The position numbers were made by a program, and so were the translations under genes. Positions 18,648 through 26,462 of a stretch of DNA of 64,000 nucleotides are shown piece by piece (positions within the stretch are counted from its first letter, which is position 1; each line of letters begins with the position of its first letter). Below the pieces are notes generated by a model. That model had not been told where the DNA came from and did no database searches. It saw nothing but the letters and a program-made list of their open reading frames with translations. Origin of the DNA: Niabella drilacis (GTDB lineage Bacteria; Bacteroidota; Bacteroidia; Chitinophagales; Chitinophagaceae); NCBI RefSeq assembly GCF_900101395.1, contig NZ_FMZO01000002.1, positions 599,201 to 663,200 of the forward strand, read 5' to 3'.

Positions 18648-18885
18648 TGCAGAGACTGTTTCAGGTTTAACGTTAAAGGTTAGATCCGTGTCATACTCAA
18701 TGCAAAATGTCAGATCATACATTCCGGACGAATCAACTGAAAACTGATGGCTGATAGCGGTTTAAGGTTTAAAGTTTCACATTGGATCCGTTTTTATACA
18801 AAGTCCCGACAGTCTCCTTGTCGCCCAAATATAGTACGCGCCATTATCAGGCAGCATGCTCACCCACTTCCACATTTCCAAATTC
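18648..18885. repeat. spacer with 7-base-periodic tracts
   Basis: This convergent spacer holds two kinds of heptad tract. CTGA recurs at 18737, 18744 and 18751. GGTTTAA-type heptads occur at 18664-18684 (GGTTTAA, CGTTAAA, GGTTAGA, then TCCGTG) and at 18759-18779 (GGTTTAA, GGTTTAA, AGTTTCA). The second ends in CATTGGATCCG. No gene or clear terminator is seen. Confidence 0.7.
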
Positions 18886-19944
18886 CTAAGAACGATTGGT
18901 GTATTTCCGCCACTTCTCAATCACTGCCTCCATATCCTGTGGCAGGGCACTGTCAAATAGGATTTCCTCGTTGGTATCCGGGTGCACAAAGCCCAGTGTT
19001 TTAGCGTGCAGGGCCTGCCGCGGGCAAAGCTCAAAACAATTGTCTACAAATTGCTTATACTTGGCATATACCGTTCCTTTTACGATCTTATCGCCACCAT
19101 AGAAGTCGTCATTAAAAAGGGGATGCCCGATGTATTTCATATGCACGCGGATCTGGTGCGTGCGACCGGTTTCCAAAATGCATTGTACCAGGGTTACATA
19201 ACCGAAACGCTCCAGCACCTTATAATGGGTAATGGCTTCTTTTCCATGATCCCCTTCCGGGTAGGCCTCAAACAGTTTCCTGAAACGAAGGTTACGGCCT
19301 ACATGGGCAATAATGGTGCCCTCGTCTTCCTCCATATCGCCCCAAACCAGGGCAATGTATTTGCGGCTTACGGTATGATCAAAAAACTGCTTTGCCAGCG
19401 AGCGCATGGCTTTTTCCGTTTTGGCCAGCACTAACAGGCCGCTGGTATTTTTATCGATCCGGTGCACCATGCCAAACCGCGGAAGGGTTTCTTCTGTAAT
19501 GGCGGCATTTTGTTGCTGTAAATGATAGGCCACGGCGTTGATCAGCGTGCCATTAGGATTGCCCGAGCCGGGATGCACCACCATGCCGGGCCGTTTATTG
19601 ATGATTAAGACCGCTGTATCTTCATAGGCTATATTGAGCGGGATGTTTTCAGGAACGATCTCGTTTTCATCCGGGGCCATATCGGTATAAACAACAATCT
19701 CCTGGGCGCCCCTTAATTTATAGTTGGGTTTTACTTCCTTGCCATCTACCAGCACCATATTATTGCGGATGGCCTGCTGGATCTTGTTCCGGGTAGCGCC
19801 TTCGATCCGGTTCATCAGGTATTTGTCAATCCGGAAAGGCTCCTGTCCTTTATCGGTTTTATATACAAACTTTTCGTATAGTTCGTCATTGCTATCCGTA
19901 CCCGTCAAAAAATCGTCCGGCGCTTCAGTTTCATTCCTTGCCAT
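18886..19944 (-). CDS. RluA family 23S rRNA pseudouridine synthase
   Basis: 352 residues from the ATG at 19944 (MARNETEAPDD). The frame stays open for 70 more residues, but the longest version would overlap the lipB start, and the extra part has no family similarity. An N-terminal S4 RNA-binding domain (RIDKYLMNRIEGATRNKIQQ) is followed by the catalytic domain with HRIDKNTSGLLVLAKT, which includes the catalytic Asp. Members isomerise uridines in 23S rRNA, RluD-like in layout. Transcribed divergently from lipB. Confidence 0.93.
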   Translation of the reverse strand: MARNETEAPDDFLTGTDSNDELYEKFVYKTDKGQEPFRIDKYLMNRIEGATRNKIQQAIRNNMVLVDGKEVKPNYKLRGAQEIVVYTDMAPDENEIVPENIPLNIAYEDTAVLIINKRPGMVVHPGSGNPNGTLINAVAYHLQQQNAAITEETLPRFGMVHRIDKNTSGLLVLAKTEKAMRSLAKQFFDHTVSRKYIALVWGDMEEDEGTIIAHVGRNLRFRKLFEAYPEGDHGKEAITHYKVLERFGYVTLVQCILETGRTHQIRVHMKYIGHPLFNDDFYGGDKIVKGTVYAKYKQFVDNCFELCPRQALHAKTLGFVHPDTNEEILFDSALPQDMEAVIEKWRKYTNRS

Positions 19945-19960
19945 TGCTTCAAATTTAGTA

Positions 19961-20007
19961 AGACCTGTGAAGGGGTGTTCCGGTGGCATGTAAAACCTCA
20001 CAGGTCT
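19961..20007. repeat. 10-bp inverted repeat in the rluA leader
   Basis: AGACCTGTGA (19961-19970) is matched by TCACAGGTCT (19998-20007) with a 27-base spacer. If rluA transcription starts near 20029, this hairpin lies in its untranslated leader. Confidence 0.75.
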
Positions 20008-20033
20008 TGGCTCCCGGAAAACTGTCTTGCCTG

Positions 20034-20069
20034 CAAATGTAAGACATCCGCTTTTCTTTGGTAATTTTG
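20034..20069. promoter_or_regulatory. divergent -7 boxes for rluA (minus) and lipB (plus)
   Basis: The minus strand reads TACATTTG at 20034-20041, directed to rluA. The plus strand reads TAATTTTG at 20062-20069, 10 bases before the lipB ATG. Both match TAnnTTTG; no -33 elements are convincing. Confidence 0.45.
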
Positions 20070-20079
20070 CATATCGATT

Positions 20080-20811
20080 ATGAAACATCAGGAAGTATTG
20101 TTTAAAGATATGGGAACCCTGCGGTATAAAGATGCATGGGATTACCAGGAACAATTATTGCAGGAAAATGTGGCTGTTAAAACCGCTTTGCGTGAGGCCC
20201 AGGACAGGGGAGAAAGCTTCGATGCCGGGCGTCAAACATCCAACCATTTACTTTTTGTAGAGCATCCGCATGTGTACACGCTGGGCAAAAGCGGGCATAT
20301 GGAGCATGTGCTGTTAAGCGAAGAACACCTGGCAAAAAGAGGGATCGATTTTTTCAGGATCAACCGGGGCGGGGATATTACCTATCACGGACCGGGACAA
20401 ATGGTAGGCTATCCGATTTTTGATCTCGAACGGTTTTATACAGATATTGGCCGCTATCTGCGGAATATTGAAGAAGTAGTGATCCGCACCCTTGCTGACT
20501 ATGGTTTAAAAGGAGAGCGTTCCCCGGGCGAAACGGGGGTATGGCTGGATCCGTTCTTAAAAGGGAGAGAACGGAAGATCTGTGCCATTGGAGTGCGCAC
20601 CAGCCGGTGGATCACCATGCATGGTTTTGCGCTGAATGTAAATACCGACCTGGAATATTTTAATTTTATCATTCCCTGTGGTATCCAGAACAAACAGGTA
20701 ACCTCCCTGCAAAAGGAACTGGGAACGCAGCTGGATATGGAAGCGGTTAAAATACGGTTGAGGAAAAACTTTGAGGAGGTATTTGAGATCCGTCTCCGAT
20801 ATAGGTCATAA
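20080..20811 (+). CDS. lipB: octanoyl-[ACP]:protein octanoyltransferase
   Basis: 243 residues. LipB signatures are complete: RGGDITYHGPGQMVGYP, the KICAIGV segment with Lys166, and the catalytic Cys200 in IIPCGIQ. The enzyme moves octanoate from acyl carrier protein to lipoyl domains of 2-oxoacid dehydrogenases, the first step of lipoate assembly. A 15-residue loop near 38-52 (REAQDRGESFD) is longer than in E. coli. LipA is not in the window. Confidence 0.96.
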   Translation: MKHQEVLFKDMGTLRYKDAWDYQEQLLQENVAVKTALREAQDRGESFDAGRQTSNHLLFVEHPHVYTLGKSGHMEHVLLSEEHLAKRGIDFFRINRGGDITYHGPGQMVGYPIFDLERFYTDIGRYLRNIEEVVIRTLADYGLKGERSPGETGVWLDPFLKGRERKICAIGVRTSRWITMHGFALNVNTDLEYFNFIIPCGIQNKQVTSLQKELGTQLDMEAVKIRLRKNFEEVFEIRLRYRS

Positions 20812-21204
20812 CTATGCAGCAGGAGGTCTGCGGGCCTTCTTATCCTGCCGGACGGGTTCCGGCATTTATGCAGTGGTCTTCCCGAAAAACATTGAATCGG
20901 CATCTTTCTGGCTGAAATTAATATTTCAGGGGAAGCTTCCTGCTGCGCATCAAAGTATTCTTTTTTCTTTTTGGGCATGACTGCCGGTTGGCCCGGTATA
21001 GAAGCAGGTGTGTTGGAATACATTTGTACGCGCCTGCATGTGCATACGCTGCTGTAAACAACGGAAGCTCTTTGAGCAGGTGAAAAAGGAGGCGCCTCCT
21101 TTTATATGGAATTGAACAGGAAAATTTGATGGAGGCAGAAGAAACGGTTATCGATCTTGCCCCCGGGGACACCCGGCACCGGGTATCGGGCGTCTGGCAA
21201 CATC
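20812..21204. other. 393-base spacer without a convincing gene
   Basis: Open frames here look like noise: poor composition and no family resemblance. The only clear structure is a perfect 20-base palindrome at 21084-21103 (AAAAGGAGGC/GCCTCCTTTT). A terminator for the minus-strand ompA-like gene closes the spacer. Confidence 0.6.
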
Positions 21205-21234
21205 AAAAAAAATCCCCGCCCAAATGGGCAGGGA
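21205..21234 (-). terminator. terminator of the OmpA-type gene
   Basis: On the minus strand TCCCTGCCC and GGGCGGGGA pair (one G-T) around ATTT, followed by eight T residues. Confidence 0.92.
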
Positions 21235-21258
21235 CGTATTTGTTATAGCAAAAAGTGA

Positions 21259-22941
21259 CTATTTTTTGCGAAGGTTCGGATGCGGAGGAGCCACAGTATT
21301 AGGCCCGTCCTCGCCCGGAGCTGCTGCACGGATATCTACAGTGTTGCAGTCTCCACCTTCCTGGCCAGAGGAGAAGATAAAACGGTCTCCGCTGATGCCT
21401 TCTTTTTCCTGTAAGTGAGTGATCACTTTATTTACGTGATCCCAGCTTAATTGCTGCTGGCGTTTGGTTGCTGCACAGTAACCCACTACGACAACTTTAC
21501 AGTTAGGGTTGGCTCTTAATTTGGAAGCTATGGTAGCTAAGGCTGCAGTAGCATCGGAAGAAAGCGTATTGGAATTAGCTTTAAATGCTACGCTTGGTAA
21601 TGCTCCCAGTAAGGTAGCGCACTCAGGTTCTGCAATTTTACAGTCATCGGGGCAGGGGCATTTTCCAACGCCATCTGCATCAACCGGCTGGCAGTAAGTA
21701 GGAGTAACCAGTTCTTTATCTTTGCAATCCGGAACGCCGTCGCCATCTGTATCACGGCTTACACCATGCGTGTCAACAGGGCAGCCGGCAGGCGTTTGTT
21801 CCTGGTCAAACTGGTCTGTAACACCATCACCATCAGAATCAGGCAGTACGATCTCCGGCACGCGGCGCAGTTCACCATAAGCATAGTTCAGCGGATTCAG
21901 CCAGTATAAGGGCTCTACTCTTCTCTTTTTGGAACCAATGTTATAGTTAATGCCTAAAGTGAGATAGTTCATGAAATCTTTATCGGGGGTCAGGGTTCCC
22001 TGATCGGTCCAGCGCTGACCATCCAGCAGGTCAGAACCATTGTAGATGATCCGGTCTTCCAATGCAATATTGAAACGTGGGCTTAAGCGGAGCGCCACAC
22101 CCATACCACCGGTAACGGAAGCGGCAACAGAGCCGGCAAACACGTGGGAGTAACGGATGCTGGGATCTGCTTCAATCGGAGTGTCAAACATATCATCCTG
22201 TAGGTCCTTCAGTTGTTTCAGAACGTCTTTCTTGCCGGTAGCTGTAATTTTGCTATAGTCATACGCAGCGCTTTCCAAATCACCGTTTACTTCGTGCATC
22301 GCATTTACGCGACCATCCCAGGTAGTAATACCCACACCACCCAGGGCATAGAAGGTAACGCCTGTTTGATCCTTATAAAACCGGATGTTATGAAGATTGG
22401 CGATCAACTGCAGGCTCAGCTCCTGTACAGTGGTTTTGTAATTGTAATAAACACTGGGGAAGTTGATGGGGTTCCATACATTATTCCCGGCTAACACGCT
22501 GTTCCGCTGGTAACGGTAATACCAGGGGTTGTCCATCCCGGTAAACTTATAACCGGAAGAAGGGCGCCAATCCTGGCCTTTGGCAATACCATACATATAT
22601 TCCAGCCGCAGCGACAGGGTGTGCCCCAGTGATTTGCGGACATGGAGACCAAAACCGGGGCTCAGCATTTCTGAACGAACATCACCGTTAACGCTGAACA
22701 ACCCGCCTTTAAGACCAATTTCCCACATGTCTTTGGGTTTGGGAGGATAGTCGGTCTGCCCTGTTACAAAATCACGGAACTGCTGTTGATTTTTCTTCGA
22801 ATAATACTGCGAATCAGTAATGGAAACAGGCCCGTAAATCGGGTGGGGGGCCGTGTAAGGATGGGTTCCGCTAACCTGGGCTTTTGAGCTGCCATAAGAG
22901 CAGATAGCTAAGGCTAGGAGGAGGGTTTTGGAATGGTTCAT
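21259..22941 (-). CDS. OmpA-family outer-membrane protein with thrombospondin-3-like repeats
   Basis: 560 residues with a signal peptide (MNHSKTLLLALAICSYGSSKAQ). A beta-barrel-like N-terminal half (about 60-350) is followed by calcium-binding repeats DSDGDGVTDQFD and DTDGDGVPDCKD (about 365-405), a Cys-rich linker (KCPCPDDC) and a C-terminal OmpA-like peptidoglycan-binding domain (about 430-540, with VVVVGYCAATKRQQQLSW). It would anchor the outer membrane to the cell wall. The OmpA domain is somewhat divergent, so peptidoglycan binding is inferred. Confidence 0.88.
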   Translation of the reverse strand: MNHSKTLLLALAICSYGSSKAQVSGTHPYTAPHPIYGPVSITDSQYYSKKNQQQFRDFVTGQTDYPPKPKDMWEIGLKGGLFSVNGDVRSEMLSPGFGLHVRKSLGHTLSLRLEYMYGIAKGQDWRPSSGYKFTGMDNPWYYRYQRNSVLAGNNVWNPINFPSVYYNYKTTVQELSLQLIANLHNIRFYKDQTGVTFYALGGVGITTWDGRVNAMHEVNGDLESAAYDYSKITATGKKDVLKQLKDLQDDMFDTPIEADPSIRYSHVFAGSVAASVTGGMGVALRLSPRFNIALEDRIIYNGSDLLDGQRWTDQGTLTPDKDFMNYLTLGINYNIGSKKRRVEPLYWLNPLNYAYGELRRVPEIVLPDSDGDGVTDQFDQEQTPAGCPVDTHGVSRDTDGDGVPDCKDKELVTPTYCQPVDADGVGKCPCPDDCKIAEPECATLLGALPSVAFKANSNTLSSDATAALATIASKLRANPNCKVVVVGYCAATKRQQQLSWDHVNKVITHLQEKEGISGDRFIFSSGQEGGDCNTVDIRAAAPGEDGPNTVAPPHPNLRKK

Positions 22942-23255
22942 ATTTTTTGGGTTTTGATATATTCTTCAGAGCTGTTGGTGTACCCCTTTTAGGGTATACG
23001 AAAACAGCTATAAATATATAGTGACGTGCAAATATATGATTTATCGTCAATTTGTTAAAAAAATAATAAGGGAAAATTCCGTTTTTTTGTCAGATCTTTT
23101 TCTGATTCGAAACGGGGATGGATGGCAGGAAGATATGGCCCCCGGCATACGGTCCTCTTTGCGGGAGGTCGGGGCCGGGGTAGCGTGCTTGTTTTGGCAT
23201 AATAGAAATTAATTAAAAACTATCGTTAGTTGTGAAATATTTTTTAAATATTTAT
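22942..23255. other. divergent spacer between ompA-like gene and aromatic operon
   Basis: AT-rich. The minus strand reads TATATTTG at 23029-23036, a -7 box giving the OmpA-type gene a leader of about 82 bases. No gene is supported. The operon promoter begins at 23256. Confidence 0.5.
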
Positions 23256-23285
23256 TTTGAAATTTGAATTTTCGTTTTATCTTTG
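23256..23285 (+). promoter_or_regulatory. promoter of the aromatic amino-acid operon
   Basis: TTTG (23256-23259), 18 bases, TATCTTTG (23278-23285). The predicted start near 23290 lies only about 6 bases before the leader-peptide ATG. Confidence 0.7.
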
Positions 23286-23295
23286 AACCTCAATT

Positions 23296-23379
23296 ATGAG
23301 GTCAACAAAGTTTTATACCTGGTTTTATTTTAGCTTCTTCTTTTTTAGCGGAAAGCCGGGTATGCTTTTGTCGAAATAA
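23296..23379 (+). CDS. aromatic-operon leader peptide (attenuator)
   Basis: A 27-codon frame, ATG 23296 to TAA 23377-23379. It holds seven Phe (codons 6, 10, 12, 14-17), two Tyr (7, 11) and one Trp (9). Ten of the twelve codons from 6 to 17 are aromatic, and codons 14-17 are four Phe in a row. It lies between a good promoter and a terminator, directly ahead of prephenate dehydratase. This is the classic form of a leader whose translation senses charged tRNA-Phe (and tRNA-Tyr). Bases 23355-23360 (GCCGGG, codons 20-22) are complementary to CCCGGC in the terminator stem. Confidence 0.85.
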   Translation: MRSTKFYTWFYFSFFFFSGKPGMLLSK

Positions 23380-23411
23380 TTTTTGTAAAAAATCATTCAG
23401 AATAAAAGAGG

Positions 23412-23440
23412 ATCCCGGCGAAAAAGGCCGGGATTTTTTT
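23412..23440 (+). terminator. attenuator terminator of the aromatic operon
   Basis: ATCCCGGC (23412-23419) pairs with GCCGGGAT (23427-23434) around GAAAAAG, followed by a T-run to 23440. It lies 32 bases after the leader stop and 22 bases before the pheA ATG. Its 5' arm can pair instead with GCCGGG at 23355-23360 in the leader coding region, an antiterminator. Confidence 0.9.
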
Positions 23441-23462
23441 GTAATTGTTTAGTCGGGAAAAA

Positions 23463-24317
23463 ATGACAAAAGAGGCAACATCAGGCAGGACAGTACATAT
23501 GGCCATACAGGGCTACGAAGGAAGCTTTCACCAGGAGGCAGCGAACCTCTTCTTTAAGAAGAACGTTACGGTAGCCTGTTGCGATACCTTTAAAGAAGTG
23601 ATTGCAGCCGCAAAGGACCCGGCCCGTACCGATGGATGCTTAATGGCGATCGAGAATTCCATTGCCGGCAGTATCCTGCCCAATTACAATTTACTGCAGG
23701 CGAGTGACCTGAGGATCATTGGTGAGGTATATATGCAGATCAACCAGAACCTGCTGGTAAACCCGGATGTAGAGCTGGAGGATATAAAGGAAGTGCATTC
23801 GCATACCATGGCTTTGCAACAGTGTTATGAATACCTCGATCAGTTCCGGTGGAAACTGGTGGATGCAGATGATACGGCCTTAAGTGCCCGGCATATTGCC
23901 CAGCATAAGGCCCGGCATATTGCGGCTATCGCCAGTAAACTGGCGGCAGAGCTTTACGGGCTGAAGATCATAGCCCCCAAAATTCAGACCTTAAAGAATA
24001 ACTATACACGCTTCCTGGTACTGCGTCGTAAGGAAGACCTGGGAGAAGCAATGGAAGGAGATAAAGCCTCCATCAATTTTCACACAGACCACTCCAAGGG
24101 GAGCCTGGCCAAAGTACTTTCCATTATTGCCCGGGAAGAGGTTAATATGACCAAACTGCAGAGCTTCCCGATTCCCGGAACCCAGTTCCGGTACCAGTTT
24201 CATGCGGACATGGAGTTTGAGCAAATAAGCGATTTTGAAAAAGTAATGGAGAAGATCAAGCCTGTTACAACCGGCTTAAAAGTTTATGGTATTTATAAAA
24301 GAGGTTCATGGAAATAG
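23463..24317 (+). CDS. pheA: prephenate dehydratase
   Basis: 284 residues from ATG 23463; an ATG at 23499 (MAIQGYEG) is also possible. PDT domain: AIQGYEGSFHQEAA, ENSIAGSI and the catalytic TRF at 182-184. An ACT domain follows (about 204-275). The enzyme converts prephenate to phenylpyruvate; there is no fused chorismate mutase, which is instead on the DAHP synthase. In the ACT domain the phenylalanine-binding ESRP motif of feedback-inhibited enzymes reads QSFP (233-236), so allosteric inhibition by Phe may be weak. First structural gene behind the attenuator; overlaps the next gene by 10 bases. Confidence 0.95.
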   Translation: MTKEATSGRTVHMAIQGYEGSFHQEAANLFFKKNVTVACCDTFKEVIAAAKDPARTDGCLMAIENSIAGSILPNYNLLQASDLRIIGEVYMQINQNLLVNPDVELEDIKEVHSHTMALQQCYEYLDQFRWKLVDADDTALSARHIAQHKARHIAAIASKLAAELYGLKIIAPKIQTLKNNYTRFLVLRRKEDLGEAMEGDKASINFHTDHSKGSLAKVLSIIAREEVNMTKLQSFPIPGTQFRYQFHADMEFEQISDFEKVMEKIKPVTTGLKVYGIYKRGSWK

Positions 24318-25477
24318 CAAAAAGATTACAAGGTGTTGGGGAATATTATTTCTCCAAAAAGCTGAGGGAGATCGACAGCCTGAATCGGCAGGGGAAGCAT
24401 ATCATTAACCTTGGTATAGGCAGCCCGGATCTGCCGCCGCACCCGGAGGTGATTAAGACCCTGCAGGAAGAGGCCCAAAAGACCCATGTGCACGGTTATC
24501 AGAATTACAAAGGCAGCCCGGTTTTACGCGAGGCTTTCGCTTCCTGGTACCAGCGCTGGTATGGTGTGGCACTGGACCCCGATACGGAAGTGCTGCCCCT
24601 TATAGGCAGTAAGGAGGGCATCATGCATATTTGCATGACCTACCTGAATGAGGGCGATGCCGCCCTGGTGCCCAACCCGGGTTATCCTACCTATCGCAGT
24701 AATGTTACCATTGCGGGAGGCGTATGTATCGACTATGAACTTAAGGAAGAAAATAACTATCAGCCGGATCTTGCAGTGATAAGGGCAAAGGATCTTTCCC
24801 GTGTAAAGCTCATGTTTGTCAACTATCCGCAAATGCCTACCGGCCAGCAGGCGGATATGGAAGTGATGAAGGAACTGATCGCTTTTGCAAAAGAGCACCG
24901 GATATTACTGGTGCACGACAATCCTTATAGCTTTATCCTGAATGACCGTCCTGTCAGCATCCTGGGCATCGAAGGTGCAAAAGAAGTAGCCGTGGAACTG
25001 AACTCACTGAGCAAGTCGCACAATATGGCCGGCTGGCGGGTGGGCGTGCTTTGCGGTGCTGCAGACCGGATCAATGAAGTGCTGCGTTTCAAAAGCAATA
25101 TGGACAGCGGGATGTTTTTACCCCTGCAACTGGCGGCGGCTACTGCTTTAAGCCTGGGCCGGGATTGGTATGATGAGGTGAATGCGGTATACAGGGCGCG
25201 GAGAGAAAAAGTATATGCCCTGCTGGATCTGCTGGGGTGCACCTACTCAAAGGACCAGGTGGGTTTATTTATTTGGGCCGCTATACCCTCCGGATACAAA
25301 GATGGGTATGAGCTGGCGGATGCTGTGTTGTATAATGCAGATGTGTTCATAACTCCGGGAGGGATCTTTGGAGCGGCCGGCGACCGGTATATCCGGATTA
25401 GCCTGTGCGGATCAATTGAGCGGTTTGAAACAGCCATCGCCCGGGTAAGCGCGCAGTTAGAGAAGATCAGGAGTTGA
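24308..25477 (+). CDS. class I/II aminotransferase, probable aromatic amino-acid aminotransferase
   Basis: 389 residues. PLP-enzyme hallmarks: LGIGSPDLPPHPEV, GYQNYKGSPVLREAF, the VHDNPYSF aspartate, and the lysine in SLSKSHNMAGWRVG that forms the Schiff base. The usual NNPTG loop reads PQMPTG. The start overlaps the end of pheA, so translation is coupled. Its place between prephenate dehydratase and prephenate dehydrogenase points to transamination of phenylpyruvate and 4-hydroxyphenylpyruvate as the last step to Phe and Tyr. Confidence 0.9.
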   Translation: MEIAKRLQGVGEYYFSKKLREIDSLNRQGKHIINLGIGSPDLPPHPEVIKTLQEEAQKTHVHGYQNYKGSPVLREAFASWYQRWYGVALDPDTEVLPLIGSKEGIMHICMTYLNEGDAALVPNPGYPTYRSNVTIAGGVCIDYELKEENNYQPDLAVIRAKDLSRVKLMFVNYPQMPTGQQADMEVMKELIAFAKEHRILLVHDNPYSFILNDRPVSILGIEGAKEVAVELNSLSKSHNMAGWRVGVLCGAADRINEVLRFKSNMDSGMFLPLQLAAATALSLGRDWYDEVNAVYRARREKVYALLDLLGCTYSKDQVGLFIWAAIPSGYKDGYELADAVLYNADVFITPGGIFGAAGDRYIRISLCGSIERFETAIARVSAQLEKIRS

Positions 25478-25574
25478 GGATGCCCGGATGGAGCATCCGG
25501 AATCAAGGACCGGGAACACGGTATCAGGGAATCTGGCCCGGTAGCTATCGGGGAGTAACAAGTATAAGGAATCA

Positions 25575-26426
25575 ATGGTCAATCGTAAAAAAATCGCAAT
25601 TATAGGAGTGGGGCTCATCGGAGGGTCGATGGCCTTGCAGCTGCATGAAAAGAAGCTGTCTTCCCTGCTTATTGGCGTAGAAGCCAGTAAGGAGCATGCC
25701 TCCCAGGCGCTGGAGTATGAACTGGTGGATGAGTTCCTGCCACTCAACGAGGCCATTGCCGCGGCGGAGGTGATCGTGCTGGCCATCCCGGTAAATAAAA
25801 TGGTGCATTTGCTGCCCCGGATCATGGACCAGGTCACTGATCAGATCGTGATGGATATGGGGTCTACAAAGGCATCGGTGATCGAGGTATTGAAACAGCA
25901 TCCCCGGCGTGGTCGTTTTGTAGCCACGCATCCCATGTGGGGTACCGAATACAGTGGCCCCAAATCGGCTGTGCGCGGTGCTTTTGAAGGAAAAGCGGTG
26001 ATCATCTGCAACCCCAACGAATCGGATGCTGACGCATTGGAATGGGTAAAAAAAATGTATGGCAAGATCGGGATGCGGGTGGTGGAAATGGAAGCAAAAG
26101 CGCATGATCTTCACGTAGCCTATGTAAGCCATATCAGTCATATTACCTCGTTTGCGCTGGCCAATACGGTACTGGAAAAAGAGAAAGTAGAGAGCGCCAT
26201 TTTCGAGATCGCCTCGGCCGGTTTTGAAAGCACCGTGCGGCTGGCCAAAAGCAACCCGGATATGTGGGTGCCTATTTTCCTGCAGAACAAGGATAATATT
26301 ATTGACGTACTGACTGAACATATCGATCAGCTTACTAAATTTAAGGAATCAATACAGACAGATGACAGCGGCCGCTTACAGGCATTGATCGCAGATGCCA
26401 ATAAGATCCGGCGCATTATCAGATAA
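25575..26426 (+). CDS. tyrA: prephenate dehydrogenase
   Basis: 283 residues. Rossmann motif IAIIGVGLIGGSMA (about 7-20), then HPMWGTEYSGP and YVSHISHITSFALA with the catalytic His. It oxidatively decarboxylates prephenate to 4-hydroxyphenylpyruvate with NAD(P). There is no ACT or chorismate mutase domain. A 97-base spacer precedes it, with a GGATGC/GCATCC hairpin near 25478-25498, and 36 bases follow before the DAHP synthase. Confidence 0.94.
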   Translation: MVNRKKIAIIGVGLIGGSMALQLHEKKLSSLLIGVEASKEHASQALEYELVDEFLPLNEAIAAAEVIVLAIPVNKMVHLLPRIMDQVTDQIVMDMGSTKASVIEVLKQHPRRGRFVATHPMWGTEYSGPKSAVRGAFEGKAVIICNPNESDADALEWVKKMYGKIGMRVVEMEAKAHDLHVAYVSHISHITSFALANTVLEKEKVESAIFEIASAGFESTVRLAKSNPDMWVPIFLQNKDNIIDVLTEHIDQLTKFKESIQTDDSGRLQALIADANKIRRIIR

Positions 26427-26462
26427 GCACAACATAAACATTCTAAAAATCACACGAAAAAA

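Noticed and set aside
19945..20154. 70-residue N-terminal extension of the RluA protein
   Set aside because: It would run through the rluA -7 box and overlap lipB; family similarity begins after 19944.
20918..21172. 84-codon minus-strand frame in the lipB/ompA spacer
   Set aside because: Arg/Cys/Ser-rich, no domain, and it crosses the 20-base palindrome.
25572..26321. 249-codon open frame on the minus strand across tyrA
   Set aside because: It lies fully antisense to tyrA, is rich in His/Gln/Arg as expected of a shadow frame, and resembles no family.
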